DNA of 53,320 nucleotides, from assembly GCA_002450095.1 (NCBI GenBank), contig DJYK01000021.1:1-53320 (forward strand), read 5' to 3'. The notes under the pieces are model-generated. The model saw only the letters and a program-made list of their open reading frames with translations. It had not been told where the DNA came from and did no database searches. Of the stretch, positions 25,959-34,302 are shown piece by piece; position 1 is the stretch's first letter; each line of letters begins with the position of its first letter. The translations under genes were made by a program, and so were the position numbers. Source of the DNA: Mageeibacillus sp. UBA6980. Its GTDB lineage: Bacteria; Bacillota; Clostridia; Saccharofermentanales; Saccharofermentanaceae.

Positions 25959-26857
25959 GTATGAGTATCAGAAGATTGACTGCCGCTTTGTGGACTGTTA
26001 TCGCCATATTCCTCGCGATCCTCTTTCTTGCAGATTACAGTAATAACAGGATGATCGAGAAATACAAGAATGGAATATATGAGCAGAATCCTTTGGGTTT
26101 CCTGGGATTTGTCGAGCCTCACGTCAACCACTATAACCGCGGTAATGTATTCTATTCTCTCGGGCTTTACGAGAGGGCGCAGGAGGAATATGAACTTGCC
26201 ATGAGATCTCATCTGGATGAACCTTCTGACTGCAGGTTAAGAGTGAATCTGGCACTGTCGATGGTAGAACAGATCAATCCCGATCAGATTAATGATGATA
26301 ACCTTCAGCAGGTCCTGGAGATACTCGATGAAGCCAGAGACATCCTGTGTGAGAACGGCTGCGCGTCCAGGGATGATAACAGCGGACATTACCCGGATGC
26401 TCAAAGATTGAAAAATGAGATCGATGAGTTCGAGGCATCGCTTTTGAATCCACCCGAAGAAGAGCAGACTCCCGATGAGACTCCTACTCCTACACCTACG
26501 CCTACACCGGCTCCGACCGAGACTCCCACACCTTCGCCTGAAGGCGGAGAGGAAACACCTACACCGACTCCTGAAGGCGGAGAGGATACTCCCACACCGA
26601 CTCCCGAAGGCGGTGATACACCTACTCCCACTCCTTCCGATGAGAACGGAACTCCTACTCCGACACCTGACGGCGGGGAAGGCGGACCTACCCCTACTCC
26701 CGGCGGAGAGGGCGGCAGTACACCCACCCCTACGCTGACTCCGGAGCAGCAGATACTCGATCTGCAGGCTCAGGCACAGAATGAAAGATACGAAGGTGCC
26801 AACGGCGTTCCCGATGATCCGTACGGAGCCTTTAACAATTCCGGAACCCCCTGGTAA
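25955..26857 (+). CDS. BatC-like TPR protein with Thr-Pro-rich linker
   Basis: A 300-residue protein with an N-terminal signal anchor (residues 10-30), a helical region with one clear TPR-like unit (YNRGNVFYSLGLYERAQEEY, near residues 52-71), a Thr/Pro/Gly/Glu linker from about 172 to 265, and a short conserved-looking tail with QAQAQNERYEG. In Bat operons a TPR protein (BatC) follows the VWA pair, so the role is probably partner binding outside the membrane. The linker would reach through the cell wall. No terminator follows. Confidence 0.8.
   Translation: MSMSIRRLTAALWTVIAIFLAILFLADYSNNRMIEKYKNGIYEQNPLGFLGFVEPHVNHYNRGNVFYSLGLYERAQEEYELAMRSHLDEPSDCRLRVNLALSMVEQINPDQINDDNLQQVLEILDEARDILCENGCASRDDNSGHYPDAQRLKNEIDEFEASLLNPPEEEQTPDETPTPTPTPTPAPTETPTPSPEGGEETPTPTPEGGEDTPTPTPEGGDTPTPTPSDENGTPTPTPDGGEGGPTPTPGGEGGSTPTPTLTPEQQILDLQAQAQNERYEGANGVPDDPYGAFNNSGTPW
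26478..26745 (+). repeat. Thr-Pro coding repeat
   Basis: Degenerate repeats of ACTCCTACACC-type codons broken by GAAGGCGGAGAG-type spacers encode TPTPT and EGGE blocks inside the BatC-like gene. Slippage could change its length between strains. Confidence 0.85.
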
Positions 26858-26878
26858 GTTCTTATTATTGACAACCCG

Positions 26879-26887
26879 TGATATAAT
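26879..26887 (+). promoter_or_regulatory. extended -10 promoter six bases before an ATG
   Basis: TGATATAAT at 26879-26887 is an exact extended -10 box. Six bases later comes the ATG at 26894, so transcription should start at or next to the start codon. Confidence 0.6.
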
Positions 26888-26893
26888 GCGCTT

Positions 26894-27352
26894 ATGGCAG
26901 TCAGAGATTATGACATAGATCCTGAGCGTAATGTTCTTAATACAAAGGATCCGGATAATACGACCGGGTTTGTTATCAAGACGGATGATGAGAAGCGTAA
27001 GATAATGAGATCCGGCGGATATGAATCTGTCGAGTTTACTGATTCTTCGCTGACTTACGGGGATCCGTTTGAGGACGAGGCTCTGTTGTCGGGACAGGTT
27101 AAGCCGGAGGTGTCTGCGGTTTATGATACCGGTTATGACGGTAAACCTAACTTCTATGATCCGTCCAAAGACTATGTTGAAGCCATTCCGAGCGTAGATT
27201 CTTTTGACCGGACATCCGAGATGGGTGCTCTGACCAAAGAGTCTTTCTCGACGCCCGAGTTTTTCAATAATCCGGTAGATCTTATAATAGGTTCCGTAAT
27301 ATGCGGACTCATCATCGTACTTGAGATCGTCGGCATGATAATCGTTTTCTGA
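26894..27352 (+). CDS. small acidic protein with C-terminal membrane helix, unknown
   Basis: A 152-residue protein I do not recognise. The first 120 residues are soluble, acidic and poor in regular structure; the last 25 form a strong membrane helix (IIGSVICGLIIVLEIVGMII), so it is tail-anchored in the membrane with its body in the cytoplasm. There is no ribosome binding site; the ATG is six bases after an extended -10 box, so the mRNA is probably leaderless. It stands alone between the Bat operon and the pyrophosphatase. Confidence 0.7.
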   Translation: MAVRDYDIDPERNVLNTKDPDNTTGFVIKTDDEKRKIMRSGGYESVEFTDSSLTYGDPFEDEALLSGQVKPEVSAVYDTGYDGKPNFYDPSKDYVEAIPSVDSFDRTSEMGALTKESFSTPEFFNNPVDLIIGSVICGLIIVLEIVGMIIVF

Positions 27353-27379
27353 TTTATCCGTATTCTTTACTCAGTTAAA

Positions 27380-27408
27380 TTGAATTTGAAGTATTCATAA
27401 TGTATTAT
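27380..27408 (+). promoter_or_regulatory. hppA promoter
   Basis: TTGAAT (27380-27385), a 17-base spacer and TATTAT (27403-27408). Start near 27415; AGGAGGG before the ATG at 27446. Confidence 0.6.
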
Positions 27409-27445
27409 CAAAACTGATTCCATTTAATTTCAGGAGGGCAATTCT

Positions 27446-29608
27446 ATGTCATCAGTTACTGTCTGGCTTGCCGTCCTCTGTGTCACCGTGATCGCTATGG
27501 TCTATATCTTCTGGAATTATTCCAGGATCAAGCGTTTGCCGGAAGGCACGGCGGAGATGAGCGAGCTTGCAGGGATCATCAGATCCGGTGCCGAGACTTT
27601 CCTTAAGACTGAGTTCAAGTATATAGGTATAGTTCTGTGCGCTGTCGCTGTGATCTTCTGCTTCGTTATCGAGAAGACATCAGGTATATCGTTCCTTATC
27701 GGCGGATTTATGAGTTCGATAGTTTGTATCCTCGGTATGAAGAGCGCTACATATGCCAATGTCAGGACTTCCAATAAGGCCAGAGAGTCCTTATCTATCG
27801 GAGAGACTGTTAAGGTCGCTTTGTGCGGAGGTTCGATAAGCGGACTTGCGGTTCAGGCATTCGGTATGTTCGGTCTTATCATCGTTCTTTTGTTGGGTGA
27901 ATTCGTCTTTAAGAACGGCGGTATCTCGCATGAAGCGGAAGGAACAGGTCTTATTCTTAATCTCGTATGTAATCCTACGATGATGAGAATATCCACTTAT
28001 TCACTCGGCTGCTCGATTGTTGCGATGTTTAACCGTGTTGCCGGCGGTAACTACACGAAAGCCGCAGATATCTCTTCTGATATTCTCGGTAAGCTGCGTC
28101 ACGACCTTCCTGAAGATGATTCGAGAATCCCGAATACGATCGCTGACTTTATCGGTGATAACGTAAACGACATCGCCGGAAACTGTTCTGACCTTCTCGA
28201 GAGTTTTGTTGCCACAATGTCTGCTACGATAATGATCGCGGTAACTCTTTATCAGGTAGCGGTTCACAAAGGATTAGTCATTACCGAGGATGCGTTCAAG
28301 AATGCTTCTTTGTTCCCGATAGTCCTCGCTTGCTGCGGTCTTATCGGATGTCTTGCTGGACTCGGTATTGCCAACTTTAAGAAGATGAGTGACGATCCTT
28401 CGAAAGAACTCGATCTGTCGACATGGATCTCGGCCGGAATAACAGTTGTTCTCGGCGGTGTTGCATGTTATGTCATGTTCTCCAAGTACGATCTGTCTGC
28501 TTATAACTTTAAGATAGGATGGTTGTCACCGTGGATCTCATCCGTTCTCGGTATCGTGAGCGGAGTAGCCATCGGTATCATAACCGAGTACTACACGGCT
28601 ACGGAGCACAAGCCTACAAGAGAGCTTGCTGAGATCTGTACGGAAGGCGAAGCCTTTGTTGTTACCAAGGGTGATGCTATCGGTTCAAGATCCTGTCTGC
28701 TGCCGATACTTCTCATCGGTGTATCGCTCCTTATCTCCGGCTCCATCTGCGGAACATACGGCGTTGCCGTATCCTCGCTCGGTATGCTCGCTTTCGTCGG
28801 TGCTACGGTCTCCATCGATGCATTCGGACCTATCGCCGATAACGCGGGCGGTCTTGCCGAGGCATGTCATCTTGCACCGGAAGTTCGTGCCATTACAGAT
28901 AAGCTCGATGCCGTAGGAAATACTACGGCCGCTATCGGTAAGGGCTTCGCGATCGGATCCGCCGCTTTCGCTACAGTGTCGCTTATTACTGCATATGTCG
29001 GACAGTACACGGAGATCGGCGAGGACCCTGTTTTGAACTTCGCATCTTTTGCCGTTATCGCGGGCGGTATCATCGGAGGCTCGCTCGTTGAGTACTTCAG
29101 TGCTGTCCTGACAGACAACACCATCGATTCGGCGAAGCTCATGGCTGATGAAGGCGATAAGCAGATGTCTGTTCCGGGTGTCCTTGAAGGTCAGGTTAAG
29201 CCCGACTACAACAAGATGATCGCAATGGCCGCAAGAGAGGCGATCCGCAAGATGATCGTTCCGTCTATCCTTGCTCTCGTTATCCCTGTCGTAGGCGGAA
29301 TCCTGTTCGGTGTCCAGTTCGTCGGAGGTCTTCTTGTCGGTGCGACAATCGTTGCCATCCCGAGAGCCATCTTCATGGGTAACTCCGGCGGTGCATTCGA
29401 TAATGCGAAGAAGTACATCGAATCAGGTCAGCTTAAAGGTCACGGTAAGGGCTCTGCCGCTCACAAGGCGTCCGTCACCGGTGACACTATAGGTGATACC
29501 CGTAAGGACGTTGTAGGAGTTGCCCTTGATATCTTCATCAAGATGATGTCGACTGTTGCAAATACACTCGCTCCGATCCTAAAGACAATATCATTCTTGA
29601 AATTCTGA
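27446..29608 (+). CDS. hppA: membrane-bound ion-pumping pyrophosphatase (divergent)
   Basis: Splits pyrophosphate and pumps H+ or Na+ out of the cell. The 720-residue protein is polytopic. Catalytic segments can be matched: NYTKAADISSDILGK (usual form FTKAADVGADLVGK), PEDDSRIPNTIADFIGDNVN, EYYTATEHKP, FGPIADNAGG and, near the end, FDNAKKYIESG and GDTIGD. The alanine in GNTTAAIGKGF is the mark of the K+-dependent class. Several normally fixed residues differ (DNVNDIAGN for DNVGDCAGM; GDTIGDTRKDVVG for GDTVGDPFKDTAG), so this is a divergent member. The Asp and Lys residues that bind pyrophosphate and Mg seem kept. It stands alone with promoter and terminator. Confidence 0.92.
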   Translation: MSSVTVWLAVLCVTVIAMVYIFWNYSRIKRLPEGTAEMSELAGIIRSGAETFLKTEFKYIGIVLCAVAVIFCFVIEKTSGISFLIGGFMSSIVCILGMKSATYANVRTSNKARESLSIGETVKVALCGGSISGLAVQAFGMFGLIIVLLLGEFVFKNGGISHEAEGTGLILNLVCNPTMMRISTYSLGCSIVAMFNRVAGGNYTKAADISSDILGKLRHDLPEDDSRIPNTIADFIGDNVNDIAGNCSDLLESFVATMSATIMIAVTLYQVAVHKGLVITEDAFKNASLFPIVLACCGLIGCLAGLGIANFKKMSDDPSKELDLSTWISAGITVVLGGVACYVMFSKYDLSAYNFKIGWLSPWISSVLGIVSGVAIGIITEYYTATEHKPTRELAEICTEGEAFVVTKGDAIGSRSCLLPILLIGVSLLISGSICGTYGVAVSSLGMLAFVGATVSIDAFGPIADNAGGLAEACHLAPEVRAITDKLDAVGNTTAAIGKGFAIGSAAFATVSLITAYVGQYTEIGEDPVLNFASFAVIAGGIIGGSLVEYFSAVLTDNTIDSAKLMADEGDKQMSVPGVLEGQVKPDYNKMIAMAAREAIRKMIVPSILALVIPVVGGILFGVQFVGGLLVGATIVAIPRAIFMGNSGGAFDNAKKYIESGQLKGHGKGSAAHKASVTGDTIGDTRKDVVGVALDIFIKMMSTVANTLAPILKTISFLKF

Positions 29609-29628
29609 TCCGAACCGATCTGAACGTC

Positions 29629-29680
29629 AAAGAGGCTGCCTTACGTGACTTCGGTCACAAAAGAGGCAGCCTCTTTAAAA
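29629..29680 (+). terminator. terminator after hppA
   Basis: AAAGAGGCTGCCT (29629-29641) pairs with AGGCAGCCTCTTT (29664-29676); inside, GTGAC-TTCG-GTCAC forms a stable tetraloop tip. The T run is at the 3' arm end and the hairpin could work in both directions. Confidence 0.85.
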
Positions 29681-29768
29681 TTTCTCAACTTGTAACCATT
29701 AAGAAACGAACGGCTGTGATCCAATCTGTTAGAATAATACTGATTAATTGTAATTTGCAGGAGTTATT

Positions 29769-32700
29769 ATGGATTTTGAATTCAGTACAGACGGATTTTT
29801 GCCATATGATTCGTTCGAATATATCTATAAAGACAGGAAGCTTCCCGAGTTCGGAGATGCCGTATCGCCATATGAACATTTGATATCTTCCTGGAAATTC
29901 TTTCATGCTGACGGGGAGGGACAGATCCCGTTCGGTTTTGAATCCGCTTCCTTTGACGATTCCGACTGGGATATCATTAATGTGCCTTCCACGTGGCAGA
30001 CCGAAGGTTACGGACTGCCTCAGAACCTTCTGTATAATTATCCCGTCGAACTCGAGAAACTCTCGAAGCGCGGCGAGGATTCCATAAGCGATAAGTTTAT
30101 ACTTAAGTCTAATAATGAAGAATCCGACGAAGTCGGTATATACAGGGCTACTGTTGTATTTGCCCCACAGGATATAGACAGGGCTCTTTATCTTGAGGCA
30201 TCGGGAATATGCGGTAAGTTCAGTCTGTATCTCAACGGACAGCTTCTTACGGAATCCAATTCCGTAATGACCAGGAAGAGGATACTTCTGTCCGACAGTG
30301 CGAAGCCCGGTACCAATCAGATCGCGATCGCTGTAAGAAGATGGGACAGAGACCGTCACGGGCATGTGATAAAAGAACTTATGAATTTCGGGTTCTCGGG
30401 ACTTGTAAGACCCGTAAGGATCGTTGCCGAGCCTCTGCTCGAGATATCGAATCTTCATCTGTCGGTAACTTCGGTTCCGGACGCTTATGTAGATCAGCTT
30501 GATATCATCAACACCAATACCGAATCTTCGTCTCTGACACTTGCAGGCAATGCCGGTCTTATCAGAGGTAATTATTCGGTAACTGCCGATTTCAGGGTCA
30601 GAAATCATACCGATCTTGTAATGCCATATCAGTTGAGCGTCTCCCTTATGGAGGTCCGTACCGAATATGATCCTTATAAGCTCCCTCTGGTCCAGATCAG
30701 CATACAGTCTCAGGCAGGTGGTACGGCGGATGCGGGATCTTCGAGAAGGGATAAGGTGGAGTTTGTCGCATTGGATGTCGCTTCGTGGAATGATGCTACT
30801 CCTGTTCTTTACGACCTGATCATCGAGATGATGGATATGGAAGGCAGAGTTATCTGCGTTAAGAAGAAAAGATTCGGTTTCAGAAATGCGGAAGTCCTTG
30901 CCGGTAAATTTCATATCAACGATGTGCCCGTTAAACTCAATCTCGTAAGATACTATGAATTCGATCCGAAGGGAGGAATCAGTGTCCCCCTCGGAAGATT
31001 CCGTCAGGATATTATCCTGATGAAAAGATGCGGGATCAACGGTGTCATAGGCGAAGGATTCCCTTTAAGCGACGAGTTCCTGAACCTGTGCGATCAATAC
31101 GGTCTGTATGTTATAGCCTGCTGTGACAGACGGTTTATGAGGGATTATGCAGAGAGTGCGGTCAATCACCCGTGTGTAGTTATGTGGGCATTTAACGATT
31201 ACAGGTTCGATAAGGATAAATGTCTTAAGGTCAAGAACGAGATCAGATCGGAAGTTGACCGGTTAAGATCCTGGTACTGCAGCGCTGAAGGCGGCGAGAC
31301 CGTAACGGATATCGCTCCTTTCCCGAATGAATCCGGAATCATATACGGTCCATGGGAGGATCTGTGTCTCGACAGAGCCGAGATATTCTCGAAGAATAAG
31401 ACCGGGAAGAATATCTTCGAGAGCATTCCGGGAAGGAAGAGATTCCCCGATGACAATGCGGAGTATAAGTGGATCCATCATGCCGATCTTGTCGGAGGCA
31501 AGAATAAAGAAGACAGCTGTATCGGTCAGGGTATAGTAGATGCTGAACGTAATCCTCACCCGATCTATCTTGATATTAAGAACCAGTGCAATACCATCAA
31601 TATCTTTGCGCACCCCGATGATCCGTCGACGCTGACTTTGCGTAATGCGCATCCCTTTGCAAATACTCCGGAGCTTTTACTGGAATGGCAGGTGCTTCTC
31701 GGAGGACATGTCGTTATGAACGGGCGGGGAACGATCCCGGAGATAGAACCTTACGGCGTCAGAACGCTGAAGTTCCCGATCAACATAGATAAGTTTCTCG
31801 AAGACGGCTGGGCCGAGGGCAGACCCGAATATGTCGAGATGTATATGAATCTTCTTTCTCATCAGATCATTTTCGCCATAACGCTTAAGCTGTCGAAGGA
31901 TACATATTATGCCAAGGAAGGCTTCGAGATGGCCTTCTACCAGGATGTTATCTCATCAGAGTGCGGCCTTCCCGGCGGAGGAGCATCTAAGCCCGTTGCC
32001 GCTTTGGGGCATAAGACTGAAGCATCCGGCAGGGCTCTTCCCGCTCCCGAAGTGACGGATGAGAGTTTTGACGGCTCTCTTACAGTTATGGAACAGGCTC
32101 CCGAAGAGTACGACGAGATCCCGGCTTCCGAGTTGTCTTCCGCGGTTTCAGAGTCCGAGGCTTACGAAGAAGCTTCCGTATCGGTTATCGAATCATCAGA
32201 GCTTACGGCTCTTCCTTCGTACCTGCAATTGGCTCTGGATACAGTCGGTGTCCGTTTCTCTAGGACTGACGGAGCATTGTGCGGATTAAGTTCACACGGT
32301 ATCGAGTTCCTTAAAGGATCCATGGTGCCGAGCTTCTACAGATGTCCGTCCAACATAGACCGAACGGACAGGAGTTTTGTATTGTCGAGGACCATATTCT
32401 CGAATGAAAGCGATTACGAGCAGATTCAGAAGTCCGTTAAGTTCAACGGCATGGATTACGGTATCGTGAACGGAACATTCTCTTTGGTATCCAGATATAA
32501 ATCTTTCGCATTCAAAGATGAGATCTTAGTCGCATACGAGGTCCCTTCTCCGGACAGGATACTCGTAACATTGAACTTTACACCCAAATACGACCTTCTG
32601 AGGTACGGTTTCCGCGTTCCTGTATCTAGAGAGGACATGATCTGCACCTGGTACGGAAGAGGCCCGGGCGAATCGTATTACGACCGTAAGAACGCTACCC

Positions 32701-33059
32701 GTATAGGTCAGTTCTCCGTAGGTGCAGACAAGATATTCCATTCTTATGCGAGACCTGCAGAGAACAGTTCTCATACTGATACGGATGCATTAAGGATCGA
32801 ATCGGCGCAGGGAAGTTCTTTTGTCGTAAGGAGAGTGTCAGGCGATAAGAAGTTCGATTTTACGATACTGCCTTTTACGCCGGAGCAGATGAACGAGTCC
32901 TTACACGATGAGCTTCTCATGCAGAATGATTTCTGTGAGCTGATGATCGACTTCTGTTCGAAGGAGATCGAGCGTACCGACACCAATGCGACGAATCTTC
33001 CGCTAAAGAAAAACGTCACCTATAAGGAGACGTTTGAGATAAGGATAAACGAGCGCTGA
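29769..33059 (+). CDS. LacZ-like glycoside hydrolase family 2 protein, active site degenerate
   Basis: The 1096 residues follow the five-domain plan of long beta-galactosidases: sugar-binding jelly roll (about 40-230), immunoglobulin-like domain, a shortened TIM barrel (about 385-580), a second Ig-like domain, a 90-residue Glu/Ser/Pro linker near 740-830, and the C-terminal Bgal_small_N domain (TWYGRGPGESYYDRK). Against E. coli LacZ from memory, active-site residues are lost: His357 is Tyr396, the RCSH391 segment is IGEG, Glu416 and His418 of the Mg site are Arg and Met, acid/base Glu461 is Asp477, and the nucleophile stretch around Glu537 is missing. No signal peptide; cytoplasmic. The reading frame is intact, so it is a conserved-looking pseudoenzyme rather than a pseudogene. 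GGAG precedes the ATG. Confidence 0.85.
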   Translation: MDFEFSTDGFLPYDSFEYIYKDRKLPEFGDAVSPYEHLISSWKFFHADGEGQIPFGFESASFDDSDWDIINVPSTWQTEGYGLPQNLLYNYPVELEKLSKRGEDSISDKFILKSNNEESDEVGIYRATVVFAPQDIDRALYLEASGICGKFSLYLNGQLLTESNSVMTRKRILLSDSAKPGTNQIAIAVRRWDRDRHGHVIKELMNFGFSGLVRPVRIVAEPLLEISNLHLSVTSVPDAYVDQLDIINTNTESSSLTLAGNAGLIRGNYSVTADFRVRNHTDLVMPYQLSVSLMEVRTEYDPYKLPLVQISIQSQAGGTADAGSSRRDKVEFVALDVASWNDATPVLYDLIIEMMDMEGRVICVKKKRFGFRNAEVLAGKFHINDVPVKLNLVRYYEFDPKGGISVPLGRFRQDIILMKRCGINGVIGEGFPLSDEFLNLCDQYGLYVIACCDRRFMRDYAESAVNHPCVVMWAFNDYRFDKDKCLKVKNEIRSEVDRLRSWYCSAEGGETVTDIAPFPNESGIIYGPWEDLCLDRAEIFSKNKTGKNIFESIPGRKRFPDDNAEYKWIHHADLVGGKNKEDSCIGQGIVDAERNPHPIYLDIKNQCNTINIFAHPDDPSTLTLRNAHPFANTPELLLEWQVLLGGHVVMNGRGTIPEIEPYGVRTLKFPINIDKFLEDGWAEGRPEYVEMYMNLLSHQIIFAITLKLSKDTYYAKEGFEMAFYQDVISSECGLPGGGASKPVAALGHKTEASGRALPAPEVTDESFDGSLTVMEQAPEEYDEIPASELSSAVSESEAYEEASVSVIESSELTALPSYLQLALDTVGVRFSRTDGALCGLSSHGIEFLKGSMVPSFYRCPSNIDRTDRSFVLSRTIFSNESDYEQIQKSVKFNGMDYGIVNGTFSLVSRYKSFAFKDEILVAYEVPSPDRILVTLNFTPKYDLLRYGFRVPVSREDMICTWYGRGPGESYYDRKNATRIGQFSVGADKIFHSYARPAENSSHTDTDALRIESAQGSSFVVRRVSGDKKFDFTILPFTPEQMNESLHDELLMQNDFCELMIDFCSKEIERTDTNATNLPLKKNVTYKETFEIRINER

Positions 33060-33065
33060 CTTATA

Positions 33066-34157
33066 TCAGACGTTAAATCTGAAGAGTACAACGTCACCGT
33101 CTTTCATCACGTATTCTTTTCCTTCGGATCTTACGAGACCTTTCTCTTTGCATGCTGCCATTGAGCCGAGAGAGACAAGATCATCGTAGGCTACGACCTC
33201 TGCGCGGATGAATCCTCTCTCGAAGTCGGAGTGGATCTTTCCGGCGGCCTGGGGTGCTTTAGTACCTTCCTTGATAGTCCAGGCACGGACTTCCGTGGGA
33301 CCTGCAGTGAGGAAGGAGATGAGCCCGAGAAGTTTATAAGAGGCCTGTATCATCTTATCAAGACCCGCAGAATCAAGTCCGAGATCATCGAGGAACATCT
33401 GTCTGTCTTCGTCGTCAAGCTGGCTTAATTCCTCTTCGATCTTGGCGGAGATAACTACTACCTGAGAACCTTCTTCTTCGGCGATCTTCTTAACTCGGTT
33501 AACATATTCGATGTCATCGTTGCCGATGTCGTCTTCTGCGATGTTGCAGCAGTAGAGCACGGGCTTCATAGTGATGAGCTGAAGATCCTTCGTAAACTCG
33601 AGTTCATCCTGATCGAGCTCAACCGACCTTGCTGACTTCTCCGCTTCGAGCGCGGCATAAATCTTCTCATATACATCGAGTGCGGCCTGATATGACTTGT
33701 CGCCGCCCTTCATCATCTTCTTGGTCCTGTCGATCCTCTTTTCCATGATCTCCATGTCGGAGAGGATGAGCTCGAGATTGATAACCCCGATATCTCTCTC
33801 GGGATCGGCACTTCCGTCAACATGGATTACATCGGGATCGTCAAAGCATCTTACTACATGAACTACGGCATCAACTTCTCTGATGTTGGACAGGAACTTA
33901 TTGCCGAGTCCTTCGCCCTTGCTCGCGCCCTTTACGAGACCTGCGATATCCACAAATTTGATAACGGCCGGAGTGTACTTTTCCGGGTTATACATCTTTG
34001 CAAGTTCATCCAGTCTTGTGTCAGGTACCGCGACTACACCTACGTTAGGTTCGATGGTGCAGAAGGGGTAGTTGGCGGATTCTGCTCCTGCCTTTGTGAT
34101 CGCATTGAAAAGTGTACTCTTTCCTACGTTAGGAAGTCCTACTATTCCGAGTTCCAT
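33066..34157 (-). CDS. ychF: YchF/Ola1-type ribosome-binding ATPase
   Basis: A translation-associated P-loop NTPase of the Obg group that prefers ATP. The 363-residue protein opens with GLPNVGKSTLFNAIT (Walker A, residues 7-21), has the switch regions with KFVDIAGLVKGASKGEGLGN, and NxxE (NIAED) in place of NKxD, the mark of ATP use. It ends in a TGS domain (VRAWTIKEGTKAPQAAGKIHSDFERGFIRAEV). AAGAGGTG precedes the ATG. It is convergent with the GH2 gene (six bases apart) and divergent from comM. Confidence 0.96.
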   Translation of the reverse strand: MELGIVGLPNVGKSTLFNAITKAGAESANYPFCTIEPNVGVVAVPDTRLDELAKMYNPEKYTPAVIKFVDIAGLVKGASKGEGLGNKFLSNIREVDAVVHVVRCFDDPDVIHVDGSADPERDIGVINLELILSDMEIMEKRIDRTKKMMKGGDKSYQAALDVYEKIYAALEAEKSARSVELDQDELEFTKDLQLITMKPVLYCCNIAEDDIGNDDIEYVNRVKKIAEEEGSQVVVISAKIEEELSQLDDEDRQMFLDDLGLDSAGLDKMIQASYKLLGLISFLTAGPTEVRAWTIKEGTKAPQAAGKIHSDFERGFIRAEVVAYDDLVSLGSMAACKEKGLVRSEGKEYVMKDGDVVLFRFNV

Positions 34158-34189
34158 ATAACACCTCTTATTAAATACTTCGAAAAGTT

Positions 34190-34195
34190 ATTATA
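34190..34195 (-). promoter_or_regulatory. -10 box of ychF
   Basis: TATAAT on the minus strand, about 32 bases before the ychF ATG. Two TTGTCGG words fall in the spacer and -35 region, where no good TTGACA exists; a regulator there could act on ychF. Confidence 0.45.
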
Positions 34196-34203
34196 CATCT
34201 TCT

Positions 34204-34239
34204 TTGTCGGTTTTGTCGGAAATTGTTATCAATTGTCGG
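34204..34239. repeat. three TTGTCGG repeats between ychF and comM
   Basis: Direct repeats TTGTCGG at 34204-34210, 34213-34219 and 34233-34239. The reverse word CCGACAA stands before metK. In both places the repeats lie just upstream of a promoter with -35 box TTGAGG. Possible operators. Confidence 0.35.
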
Positions 34240-34243
34240 TTTT

Positions 34244-34272
34244 TTGAGGCTTCAGACCTGTTATCGTATAAG
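34244..34272 (+). promoter_or_regulatory. comM promoter
   Basis: TTGAGG (34244-34249), a 17-base spacer and TATAAG (34267-34272); start near 34279, ahead of the ribosome binding site AGGGAGGA and the ATG at 34303. Confidence 0.5.
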
Positions 34273-34302
34273 AGGAATCAAGGAATAGGGAGGATTGCTT
34301 AT

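Noticed and set aside
26868..26887. TTGACA at 26868-26873 as -35 box of the orphan gene
   Set aside because: Only eight bases separate it from the TATAAT box, far too short. The TG before the -10 box explains promoter function without it.
21510..29676. Shared AGGCTGCC arms in the fba and hppA terminators as a dispersed repeat
   Set aside because: Only the stem bases are alike; loops and flanks differ, and terminator stems of similar GC composition converge easily.
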